From Bacillota bacterium (GTDB taxonomy: Bacteria; Bacillota; UBA4882; UBA8346): a stretch of DNA of 64,000 bases. Under the pieces are notes generated by a model, which did no database searches, had not been told where the DNA came from, and saw only the letters and a program-made list of their open reading frames with translations. Shown here in pieces: positions 8,474 to 15,973 of this stretch (position 1 is its first letter; each line of letters starts with the position of its first letter). The stretch covers positions 186,001-250,000 of the forward strand of contig JAFABB010000002.1 in assembly GCA_023426245.1 (NCBI GenBank). The letters are read 5' to 3'. The translations under genes and the position numbers were made by a program.

Positions 8474-8578
8474 AGGGACCTCCAAGTAATACGAAATCAA
8501 GACTCTAAAGTTCGTTTTTAGGGAGTCATCACCCCAGCTTACCGGGGCAAGTGAAAAGATGAAAATAAAAGCCCTATT

Positions 8579-9595
8579 TTAAATTAAGGTGACTTTTTTG
8601 TCTCCCGAAACCACCATTCCTAGTCGGTAACTCTGGGGAATTGCATCGTTTACCGCTTGTACATCATCAGGCGCACAAACAATCACCATTCCGATTCCCA
8701 TATTAAAAACACGATAGGCTTCTTCATCCGGAATATCAGCCGACTTCTGCAGAAATTTAAAAACAGGTAAAACCGGCCAGCTTCCTTTATGAATCTCCAC
8801 TCCGCATTCCTCGGGCAAAATCCGCGGGATATTGTCATAAAACCCTCCGCCGGTGATATGAGCCATTCCTTTGATATTTTTTTGTTTTACCAAAGAATAA
8901 AGTTGCCGGTAGTAAGAACAGTGCGGCGCCAGTAAAGCATCTCCAATAGTGGAGGTGATTTCCGGAATATAAGTTGTTGGAGCAAGTCCCAGTTTTTCAA
9001 AACAAATTTGCCGGGCCAAAGAGTATCCATTGGTATGCAACCCTTTGGAGGGGAGTCCAATGACAACGTCTCCCGGTTGGATGGAAGAACCGGTAATTAA
9101 CAAATCCCTTTCCACTATGCCGATAATGGTCCCGGCCAAATCGAATTCCCCGGGTGAATAAATGCCCGGCATTTCGGCGGTCTCTCCGCCAATGAGTACA
9201 CATTCATTTTCAAAGCACCCTCTGGCAAGCCCCTTGACGATTTCGGCGATCATATCCGGTTTAACCACACCGGCTCCGATATAATCCAAAAAGAACAAAG
9301 GCCTGGCGCCTTGGACCAAAATATCGTTGACACAGTGATTGACCAAGTCATATCCCACCGTATCATAACGTTCCAGGGTAAAGGCCACTTTCAACTTCGT
9401 TCCGACTCCATCGGTACTGGATACCAGGATCGGCTCCCGGTAATCCCGGACCGGAAAGGCATAGAGCCCGCCAAAATTGCCGATATCCCCCAGAACATGG
9501 GAGTTATAAGTTCCCTGGACTAAATTCTTGATTCGTTTCACTGCTTCATTGCCGGCATCGATATTCACGCCGGCGGCTTTATAAAGATCGGCCAT
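8579..9595 (-). CDS. purM: Phosphoribosylformylglycinamidine cyclo-ligase (AIR synthetase)
   Basis: Closes the imidazole ring of AIR from FGAM and ATP (step 5). The 338-residue protein shows YKAAGVNIDAGNEAV at the N-terminus, LVSSTDGVGTKLKVA, the dimer-interface segment VNDILVQGARPLFFLDY, GETAEMPGIY, and GGGFYDNIPRILP, all standard for PurM. Its ATG comes four bases after the purF stop codon, with AGAGAGG inside the purF end, so translation is probably coupled to purF. Confidence 0.98.
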   Translation of the reverse strand: MADLYKAAGVNIDAGNEAVKRIKNLVQGTYNSHVLGDIGNFGGLYAFPVRDYREPILVSSTDGVGTKLKVAFTLERYDTVGYDLVNHCVNDILVQGARPLFFLDYIGAGVVKPDMIAEIVKGLARGCFENECVLIGGETAEMPGIYSPGEFDLAGTIIGIVERDLLITGSSIQPGDVVIGLPSKGLHTNGYSLARQICFEKLGLAPTTYIPEITSTIGDALLAPHCSYYRQLYSLVKQKNIKGMAHITGGGFYDNIPRILPEECGVEIHKGSWPVLPVFKFLQKSADIPDEEAYRVFNMGIGMVIVCAPDDVQAVNDAIPQSYRLGMVVSGDKKVTLI

Positions 9596-9599
9596 GGAT

Positions 9600-11054
9600 T
9601 TACCTCTCTTCCAACTGATACTTACTGCCCTTCTCCCCCGGAAGCGGGATTGGGTAATCGCCGTTAAAACAAGCCATACAAAGTTGTTCCTTTGGTTTAA
9701 GAGCCCGGTATAAACCTTCTCGGGTCAGATAGGTTAGACTGTCCGCTTCAATATAATTACGGATTTCCTCCACCGAATGCGCCGAGGCGATTAACTCTTT
9801 CCGGACCGAAGTATCGATTCCATAATAACAGGGGTGGGTAATCGGCGGAGCGCTAACGCACATATGGACTTCCTTGGCCCCCGCTTCCCGCAACAGATGA
9901 ATAATTTTACCGCTGGTGGTGCCCCGGACAATCGTATCATCGATGATCACCACCCGTTTGCCCTTTAAAACCTCTTCGACCGGATTCAGTTTAATCCGCA
10001 CCCCCAAGTCGCGCATATTCTGTTGGGGTTGAATGAATGTCCTCCCAATATAGGGATTCTTAATTAAACCGATATCATAAGGAATTCCCGAGCTTTCGGC
10101 AAAACCCATTGCCGTTGAACGGCCGGTATCCGGGACCGGGATGACTACATCCGCCTTCCCGGTAAACTGTTTGGCAAGTTCCCGGCCCATTGCTTTTCTG
10201 GATAAGTGAACGTTAATCCCATCAATATTGCTATCCGGCCGGGCAAAGTAAATATACTCAAAAACGCATAGAGCTTCGGTTTTTGCCTTGGGCAGGTAAT
10301 AACTTCGCAGGCCTTCGCTATCAATCATAATAAGCTCACCAGGGGCAATATCCCGGATAAAACGGGCTCCAATGCTTGAGAAAGCGCAACTTTCCGATGA
10401 TATCACATAAGCATCCCCCAGCTTACCCAAACATAAGGGTCGGTTTCCGTGAGGGTCCCTTAATCCGATCAGTGTATCCTTGGTCATCAGCACCAGGGAA
10501 AACGAACCCCGTAAAACCTCGGCAGATTTTAAAATCGCTGTCGGCAAATCATCCTGGCTATGACGGGCGATAAGATTGATAATTACCTCCGTATCGGTTG
10601 TCGTTTGAAATACGGAGCCGTATTCCTGTAAGTCCTGCCGCAGTTCCTCGGTATTCACCAAGTTACCGTTATGGGCCACCGCTAAAATTCCTTTGGAACA
10701 CCGGGCCATCAAGGGTTGGGCATTGGCCAGCAAACTTGAACCGGTCGTCGAATAACGGACATGGCCGATTCCAATCCTGCCTTTAAGTTGTTCCAGGATA
10801 TCCTTGTTAAATACGTTGGACACCAAGCCCATATTTTTATGGGCGAAGACATGCTGTCCATCGGAAACAACCATTCCGGCGCTTTCCTGGCCACGGTGCT
10901 GCAAGGCATAAAGCCCGATATAAGTTAAAAATGAAGCCTCAAAATCCGGTTCATTACTATAGACTCCAAATACACCGCAGGCTTCTTCCTGATGGTCTTC
11001 CTCAAGAAAAACATCTGCGCGTGCGCACCCGTTATCGCAAATCACTTCGTCCAA
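9600..11054 (-). CDS. purF: Amidophosphoribosyltransferase, propeptide and iron-sulfur type
   Basis: Commits PRPP to purine synthesis by making phosphoribosylamine from PRPP and glutamine. The 484-residue protein carries an N-terminal extension ending in EEA before Cys26 (CGVFGVYS), which would be removed to expose the N-terminal nucleophile Cys as in Bacillus PurF. The glutaminase half shows LQHRGQESAG and GIGHVRYSTTG; the phosphoribosyltransferase half shows the PRPP loop VVIIDDTIVRGTTSG. Cysteines in ALCVFEY, HPCYYG and QLCMAC match the 4Fe-4S PurF type. The start is TTG with an AGGAG nine bases upstream. It is the second gene after purB. A 25-residue propeptide is longer than the 11 residues of B. 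subtilis, so a GTG three codons later is another possible start. Confidence 0.97.
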   Translation of the reverse strand: MDEVICDNGCARADVFLEEDHQEEACGVFGVYSNEPDFEASFLTYIGLYALQHRGQESAGMVVSDGQHVFAHKNMGLVSNVFNKDILEQLKGRIGIGHVRYSTTGSSLLANAQPLMARCSKGILAVAHNGNLVNTEELRQDLQEYGSVFQTTTDTEVIINLIARHSQDDLPTAILKSAEVLRGSFSLVLMTKDTLIGLRDPHGNRPLCLGKLGDAYVISSESCAFSSIGARFIRDIAPGELIMIDSEGLRSYYLPKAKTEALCVFEYIYFARPDSNIDGINVHLSRKAMGRELAKQFTGKADVVIPVPDTGRSTAMGFAESSGIPYDIGLIKNPYIGRTFIQPQQNMRDLGVRIKLNPVEEVLKGKRVVIIDDTIVRGTTSGKIIHLLREAGAKEVHMCVSAPPITHPCYYGIDTSVRKELIASAHSVEEIRNYIEADSLTYLTREGLYRALKPKEQLCMACFNGDYPIPLPGEKGSKYQLEER

Positions 11055-11127
11055 TCATCACAACTCCTCACTCATGTGTATCGTTTCATCCGGCAACAAC
11101 AAACAGCCCGTTCCCTATGCCTAATCC

Positions 11128-12519
11128 TCACAGGCCCAACCGCTGCTCCCACTCCCTGCAGACCTGTTCCGCTTTTTGTTCGGCATGGCCAATATATTTT
11201 TGGGGATGATTCAAAATCTCCCTTTGCTTCGGGGTAAGTTTATTAAAATACGGAGCCAGATCAGCCTGTTCATCCAGTAACTCCCGTAAGGTTTTACCAC
11301 TTTTTTGCGACTGGAGCGTTAAAACCCGGACAACCTCATGGGCATTGGGATGATTTAAAGATGCCAACAAAATATAAATCGGTTCTGCAATCACCATTTC
11401 TTTGGTACTGTCAAAATTTCTTTCCATCCGTTCCTTGTCGACCACCAGCTTCTTGAGGACTTTGGTCATTCGCTCCACTGCAGCCACAAAGCCAACCACG
11501 ATTTCCGGTACGAAACGAGCGGAAGCGGAATTGGTAAGGTCCCGCTGGTGCTCTGAAATTTGGTCGGCATACAAGGTAATCATTCTGGGCATAAATTCTT
11601 TCCACATACTCTTCACATGCTCGAAATTCCAGGGATTCCGTTTATGGGGCATGGTTGAGGATCCAACCTGGGTAGCTTCAAATGCCTCTCCCACTTCGCC
11701 GATTTCCGTGCGTTGCAAATGACGGATATCATCGGCTAAATTGGCTAAAACGCCGAATGCCGAAATAATGCTGTGAATATAATCGGTCAAGTACTCGGGC
11801 TCCACAATTTGGTTGGAATAATTGGCCGGTTTCAAACCGAGTTCTTTTAAAACCTCAGCCTCAAACTCCTCCGGATCGTCAAAAAAGAGCGAACTCGCAT
11901 TATAAGCTCCCACAGCTCCAGCGATTTTCCCTCTGAGTTCTTGAGAAAATTTGGATACCAACTCGATTCTTGAACCAAACCTGCTTACATACTCAGCCAT
12001 GGCAAATCCGAAAGTTATCGGCACCGCATGCTGCCCGTGAGTGCGCCCTACTTGCAAAGTCCCTTTTTCCCGACGGGCGATTGCAATCAGCAGCGACTCC
12101 AATTCACGCATTTTAGGTAATACCACTATTTCAGTGGCTTCCTTAAACCGCATGGCCGTGGCCGAATCCATGACATCAACCGAAGTCACGGTAAAATGAA
12201 CAAAAGGCCTGGCTTCCTCGCTGACTTGGCGTTGGACGCAATTGACGAGTGCCCTGATATTGTGTTTGGTTTTCTCTTCTTCCAGGTAGACCGCTGAAGG
12301 ATCGATATTTTCACAAGCTTTAACGATTTCAGCAGCAACCGCCGGGCTACAAAGGCCTCTTTTAGCGAGAACCCCAGCCAGGGCGGCCTCAACCTTCAAT
12401 TCATAACGGATGTAAGCATTCTCGGAAAAAAATTCGGCCAGTTGGTCCCATAAAGCCTGATTTGATAAATAATAACGGTGGTCTAACGGACTTAAGCTTA
12501 AGAATAGATCCCGGTCCAA
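11128..12519 (-). CDS. purB: Adenylosuccinate lyase
   Basis: Cleaves fumarate from SAICAR and from adenylosuccinate, serving both IMP and AMP synthesis. The 463-residue protein is in the fumarase/aspartase superfamily: SPLDHRYY near the N-terminus, the catalytic-His region VGRTHGQHAVPITFG, and the superfamily signature GSSTMPHKRNP. Slightly longer than Bacillus PurB (431) but within the family. The start is TTG with AGGGAG eight bases upstream, just after the riboswitch terminator. As first gene of the operon it is the direct target of the ykkC-type leader. Confidence 0.97.
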   Translation of the reverse strand: MDRDLFLSLSPLDHRYYLSNQALWDQLAEFFSENAYIRYELKVEAALAGVLAKRGLCSPAVAAEIVKACENIDPSAVYLEEEKTKHNIRALVNCVQRQVSEEARPFVHFTVTSVDVMDSATAMRFKEATEIVVLPKMRELESLLIAIARREKGTLQVGRTHGQHAVPITFGFAMAEYVSRFGSRIELVSKFSQELRGKIAGAVGAYNASSLFFDDPEEFEAEVLKELGLKPANYSNQIVEPEYLTDYIHSIISAFGVLANLADDIRHLQRTEIGEVGEAFEATQVGSSTMPHKRNPWNFEHVKSMWKEFMPRMITLYADQISEHQRDLTNSASARFVPEIVVGFVAAVERMTKVLKKLVVDKERMERNFDSTKEMVIAEPIYILLASLNHPNAHEVVRVLTLQSQKSGKTLRELLDEQADLAPYFNKLTPKQREILNHPQKYIGHAEQKAEQVCREWEQRLGL

Positions 12520-12533
12520 AAAATCAGCTCCCT

Positions 12534-12579
12534 AAAAAAAATTAGGCGGATAGGTACCTTTATTAAAAGAACCTATCCG
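12534..12579 (-). terminator. Riboswitch-controlled terminator ahead of purB
   Basis: On the minus strand GGCGGATAGGT pairs with ACCTATCCGCC around a loop of about 14 bases, followed after TAA by seven U residues. The 5' arm begins directly after the CCCGGG end of the aptamer, so aptamer folding and terminator folding compete for the same bases. The layout is that of a transcription-terminating riboswitch. Confidence 0.88.
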
Positions 12580-12690
12580 CCCGGGTTTTTATCCCTCTAC
12601 GGTGTAACACCTTAAGGTAAACCTTAAGATGCCTGCACCACTTGGTCCAGACTTTTGAACATTCAAAACGGAACCCTAGGTGCACTTCCA
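12580..12690 (-). promoter_or_regulatory. ykkC-family aptamer, probably a PRPP riboswitch (subtype 2b)
   Basis: Minus-strand reading from 12690: TGCACC pairing with a later GGTGCA forms the first stem. Inside it are the family hallmarks CTAGGGTTCCG and CTGGACC and a TTTTGAA/TTCAAAA hairpin. A second helix CTTAAGG/CCTTAAG follows, then the 3' hallmark ACACC...GGGATAAAAACCCGGG. This order and these conserved blocks match the ykkC RNA class. Known ykkC subtypes sense guanidine, ppGpp or PRPP; the PRPP subtype is the one established ahead of purine biosynthesis genes, so that ligand is inferred from context. It lies between a sigma-A promoter and a terminator ahead of purB. PRPP binding is expected to prevent termination. 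Confidence 0.82.
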
Positions 12691-12711
12691 AATATTTTTA
12701 TTATCGATTTC

Positions 12712-12741
12712 ATTCTAACAAAACCGGGGGGAAGTTGTCAA
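12712..12741 (-). promoter_or_regulatory. Sigma-A promoter of the purine operon
   Basis: TTGACA (12741-12736) and TAGAAT (12717-12712) on the minus strand, 18 bases apart, with transcription expected near 12705, just ahead of the aptamer. Confidence 0.75.
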
Positions 12742-12795
12742 CCATCTCTTCCAACTTATTGTCCGCAAAAATTTTGAAGGAATGACTCATTCTCA

Positions 12796-12824
12796 CAAAT
12801 TTTAATCCGGCGGATTAAAATTTG
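12796..12824. repeat. 13-bp perfect inverted repeat over a chemoreceptor stop codon
   Basis: CAAATTTTAATCC (12796-12808) and GGATTAAAATTTG (12812-12824) pair perfectly around three bases. The repeat contains the last codons and the TAA stop of the chemoreceptor gene ending at 12815. No U-run follows on the minus strand, so it is an atypical terminator, an mRNA 3'-end stabiliser or a protein-binding site. Confidence 0.7.
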
Positions 12825-14455
12825 TCCGTATCATTTGTTAGAGGTATTATATCCTCCGGAGAAACAACTTTAGTTTTGACGGCTTTATCCCCCACCAGAC
12901 CCAGCGCTTTCCGAGAAGACAGATGATCCGTCATAACAGCAACCTCAGAATTCCCTTGCGAGAGCACATGGTGAAGAGAATGGGTTTTTTGATATTTTTC
13001 CATCTCTACGGTGGCTTTTTGACCATTCACCATCTCTGAAAGTTCCCTGACAATCTTTCGCATATTCTCAGCCTGGGCATTCAATTCTTCGGCCGCCGAA
13101 GCGCTTTCTTCAGCATTGGCCGCATTTTGTTGAGTCACTGTTTCTACCTGGGTCATCGCTTTATTCACTTGTTCAATACCTTGAGATTGTTCCTGGCTTG
13201 CCGCAGCTACTTCTTCCATTAATTCGCTGACCTTTTTGGTTTGCTGGGTGATTTCATTAAGGGCTTCACGGACCTTATCTGCCACCGATACGCCGTTAGT
13301 TGACAGTTCAATATTGTTTCCGATAATGTTTGTCGTATCTTTGGCCGCTTGAGCGCTACGCCCGGCCAAGTTCCTGACTTCTTCGGCAACCACCGCGAAG
13401 CCCATTCCGGCTTCTCCGGCTCTGGCGGCTTCAATTGCTGCATTGAGTGCGAGAATGTTCGTTTGGAAAGCAATGTCATCAATGACTTTAATGATTTTAG
13501 CGATTTCATCGCTGGATTTCTTGATTTCCTGGATGGAATCCATCATTTGCTGCATTTGGGTGCTGCCAATGCTGGAAGATTGTTTGGCTTGTTCTGATAA
13601 TTGAGCGGCTTGTTTCGTATTGGTGGTGTTTTGTAACATCATCGAAGCCGATTCTTGCAGGGTGGAGGATGTCTCTTCAATGGCGGCGGCTTGTTCGGTG
13701 CTGCCCTGGGATAACTGCTGAGCAGAAGCGGATAATTGGGTAGAAGCCGCAGCCACCTGCCCGGCCCCTTCAGTTAAAGCATTGACGATTTTGGTTACCG
13801 GCAGGGTGATACCACGGGTAATGAAAATGGTGATCCCTATCCCGAACACAATCGCAATGACGCTAAAAAAGCTCAATAACACCACGGAATTCCGAAAGTC
13901 ATTTTTAGCCGTAGTTTCCTCGGTTTTATTCATATCCGCACAATACTGGACATACTCTCCCACTTTGTTGATGGCCATTTGCTCGGCTGGATCAACCTGC
14001 CCCATTAATAGCTCCATCGCCTCTTGGTTCTTATTTGATTGTCTCAGCTCAATGACTTGATTATTAAGCGGCACGACAACGGATATTTTTTCCCCGATTT
14101 CCTCCCGCAGCCTATTTCCGGTTTCCGACCGGACCGATAAATCTTGTAATTCGCCATAGAACTTTTTATACTGCTCGCGGAGGGACGCCATTTTATTGAT
14201 ATATTCTTTAGACATGCCATCATCAGCCGTTGAAACTAATATTAATACATTTTCCCGGATTTGATGTAACACATCCAAGAGATTGTATGCTATTTCCAGC
14301 TTCACATTGTTCTCATTGATAATCCTCTTCATGCTGGCCTGATTACTCACCATGTTAACCAGCGCTACCGAAACCGCAATCAATAATAACAAAAGCATAA
14401 TGCCAAATCCCAAATAAATTCTGGTTCCTACAGTCATTTTCTTGTGTCCTATCAT
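12815..14455 (-). CDS. Methyl-accepting chemotaxis protein 1
   Basis: A 546-residue membrane chemoreceptor that would signal through CheW to CheA. Seen: transmembrane helix 1 at about residues 13-36, a periplasmic four-helix-bundle type sensor (4HB_MCP-like, roughly 40-185), transmembrane helix 2 (LLSFFSVIAIVFGIGITIFI), a short HAMP-like linker, and a long cytoplasmic coiled coil with the universally conserved hairpin tip (QTNILALNAAIEAARAGE and FAVVAEEVRNLA). After the coiled coil comes a flexible linker and a tail SPEDIIPLTNDTDKF. The ATG at 14455 is preferred because AAAGGAG lies eight bases before it; an ATG two codons earlier is too close. It follows a cheW by about 145 bases, probably in one transcript. 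Ligand unknown. Confidence 0.95.
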   Translation of the reverse strand: MIGHKKMTVGTRIYLGFGIMLLLLLIAVSVALVNMVSNQASMKRIINENNVKLEIAYNLLDVLHQIRENVLILVSTADDGMSKEYINKMASLREQYKKFYGELQDLSVRSETGNRLREEIGEKISVVVPLNNQVIELRQSNKNQEAMELLMGQVDPAEQMAINKVGEYVQYCADMNKTEETTAKNDFRNSVVLLSFFSVIAIVFGIGITIFITRGITLPVTKIVNALTEGAGQVAAASTQLSASAQQLSQGSTEQAAAIEETSSTLQESASMMLQNTTNTKQAAQLSEQAKQSSSIGSTQMQQMMDSIQEIKKSSDEIAKIIKVIDDIAFQTNILALNAAIEAARAGEAGMGFAVVAEEVRNLAGRSAQAAKDTTNIIGNNIELSTNGVSVADKVREALNEITQQTKKVSELMEEVAAASQEQSQGIEQVNKAMTQVETVTQQNAANAEESASAAEELNAQAENMRKIVRELSEMVNGQKATVEMEKYQKTHSLHHVLSQGNSEVAVMTDHLSSRKALGLVGDKAVKTKVVSPEDIIPLTNDTDKF

Positions 14456-14599
14456 TTGCATCGCTCCTTTTTATTTCACCATGACTTCTAAAATGTTGCC
14501 ATTGGTATTCCATTTGAAGTTTTTTCGATAATGTTCGACTCCCTCAACATTTTTTGAATGATCTGGATTATTAATACGAAAAAATAATCGTTTGACAAC

Positions 14600-15073
14600 T
14601 CATCCCATCAAAGCTTTTTCCAAAACAACTTCATCCTCCTTATTGATGATTTTCTCAATATCAATCATTAAAATCACCTTATCGTTCAATTTACCGATCC
14701 CCAATAAAAGCTGGCCTTCGATTTGCGCATAATCCCCCGGTTCTTCAATCTCACCCGGCTGAATATTGCGAACCTCGGCGACATTATCGACCACGACTCC
14801 CATCGCTCGCTGACTGGCGCCTAGATTGACTTCAATCACGATAATACAAGTACGATCCGTATAATCTTTCTCGGCCATTCCGAATTTTAACCGCAGATCC
14901 ACAATGGGAACGATCTTACCCCGTAAGTTAATAACCCCTTTCATATAACCCTTCGTCTTTGGAATATGGGTAACTTCTTGCATGCCGATGATCTCTTTCG
15001 CCGTCCGGATGGGTATCCCATAAGTTTCATTTCCCAATCCAAAAGTCAAATATTTGTCGTTCTGGCTTGCCAT
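14600..15073 (-). CDS. cheW: Chemotaxis coupling protein CheW
   Basis: Couples chemoreceptors to the CheA kinase. The 157-residue protein is a single CheW domain: YLTFGLGNETYGIPI, the receptor-binding region with IPKTKGYMKGVINLRGKIVPIVDLRLKFG, and a VVDNVAEV segment. It closely parallels the second CheW at 19236. The ATG has GGTGG upstream. It is the first gene of a cheW-mcp pair transcribed away from the XRE gene. Its separation from cheA suggests it is dedicated to the receptor next to it. Confidence 0.95.
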   Translation of the reverse strand: MASQNDKYLTFGLGNETYGIPIRTAKEIIGMQEVTHIPKTKGYMKGVINLRGKIVPIVDLRLKFGMAEKDYTDRTCIIVIEVNLGASQRAMGVVVDNVAEVRNIQPGEIEEPGDYAQIEGQLLLGIGKLNDKVILMIDIEKIINKEDEVVLEKALMG

Positions 15074-15251
15074 TTAATCCACCGCCTTCTAAATTTATGG
15101 TATATCGATATACATAATGCACGCAAAGGAAGAATAAGAAATGTATAGAATTTAACATTTTCACAAATAATATATATTTAAGACAAATTCCTAAAAATAG
15201 TTTATGAATTTTTAAACTTGTCTAAATAGCAACCTGATTCATATTAGTTAT
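15074..15251. other. Divergent AT-rich region between cheW and the XRE gene
   Basis: Together with the promoter after it this makes a 304-base gene-free gap. It is strongly AT-rich and must hold the minus-strand promoter of the cheW-mcp pair, but no clear -35/-10 or sigma-28 match was identified. No structured RNA was seen. Confidence 0.4.
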
Positions 15252-15280
15252 TTGTTAAAAAACATAAATTAAGCTATAAT
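15252..15280 (+). promoter_or_regulatory. Sigma-A promoter of the XRE regulator gene
   Basis: TTGTTA (15252-15257) and a perfect TATAAT (15275-15280) are exactly 17 bases apart, about 100 bases ahead of the XRE start codon. Confidence 0.65.
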
Positions 15281-15377
15281 AAATAGGCATCCAGTTATTT
15301 TACCATTAAAATGAAAAATTAGAAAAAATTATATAATTGAGTTATATTGCCCTTAATTATAAATATGGGTTACTAAT

Positions 15378-15914
15378 ATGAATATCGGAAGCCAAATTAA
15401 AAAAATTAGAGAATTTTTCAATTTATCTCAAGTTCGTTTCGCTCGCGAGCTCGGGATTACTCAGGCTCACGTCTCGAAAATCGAACACGGTTTGGAAAAA
15501 CCCTCCGAACAATTATTATTAGCTTTATGTTGGCATTATGGTATTCGTAAGGAATGGATTATTACCGGTAACGGAAAGATGCTACTGGATATTGACCTAT
15601 ATTTACAGCATATTCTAGAGTTATATGGGGAAAGGATTTTCCGGGAAAGCGCCGTTTATTTAAAACTTCAAAATGAAGCGGCCTTGGGACTTCCCTGTGA
15701 ACAAGAAGGAATAACGGATGAGGAATTTTTAGAAATGATTCAATATCTAATGAAACTTTGGAAAACAGGGAACCGGGATCTGCAAGGATGGATAAAGATT
15801 CAGTTTAAAGAGGCTTTTCCTAAATTTGAAGCATCTCAAAGTAAACCTGTTGCTTCGCAATTTCCATCCAAAAAGACTTCAAACGATTCAATCAATAAAA
15901 AACTCCCGGAATGA
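15378..15914 (+). CDS. XRE-family helix-turn-helix regulator
   Basis: A 178-residue DNA-binding protein. The N-terminal Cro/C1-type HTH spans about residues 4-58: IGSQIKKIREFFNLSQVRFARELG followed by the recognition helix in ITQAHVSKIEHGLEKP (two halves of one motif). It is followed by WIITGNGKML, seen in many short XRE repressors, and a hydrophilic helical C-terminal part with no recognised ligand domain. It is the only plus-strand gene between two chemotaxis units, has its own promoter, and its terminator overlaps its stop codon. A link to control of the adjacent chemoreceptors is possible but rests only on position. Confidence 0.85.
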   Translation: MNIGSQIKKIREFFNLSQVRFARELGITQAHVSKIEHGLEKPSEQLLLALCWHYGIRKEWIITGNGKMLLDIDLYLQHILELYGERIFRESAVYLKLQNEAALGLPCEQEGITDEEFLEMIQYLMKLWKTGNRDLQGWIKIQFKEAFPKFEASQSKPVASQFPSKKTSNDSINKKLPE

Positions 15915-15944
15915 TTCAGGTCCACAATCCTCCGGGAGTTTTTA
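15901..15944 (+). terminator. Terminator of the XRE gene
   Basis: AACTCCCGGA (15901-15910) pairs with TCCGGGAGTT (15931-15940) and is followed by TTT. The left arm lies in the last codons of the gene. The A-rich bases before it may let it act for the convergent chemoreceptor gene too. Confidence 0.85.
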
Positions 15945-15973
15945 CTTGGAAATAAACGAATATCCCACAACTT

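Noticed and set aside
15378..15914. XRE gene as a sign of a prophage or toxin-antitoxin pair
   Set aside because: No partner toxin, integrase or phage gene lies nearby; the gene stands alone with its own promoter and terminator.
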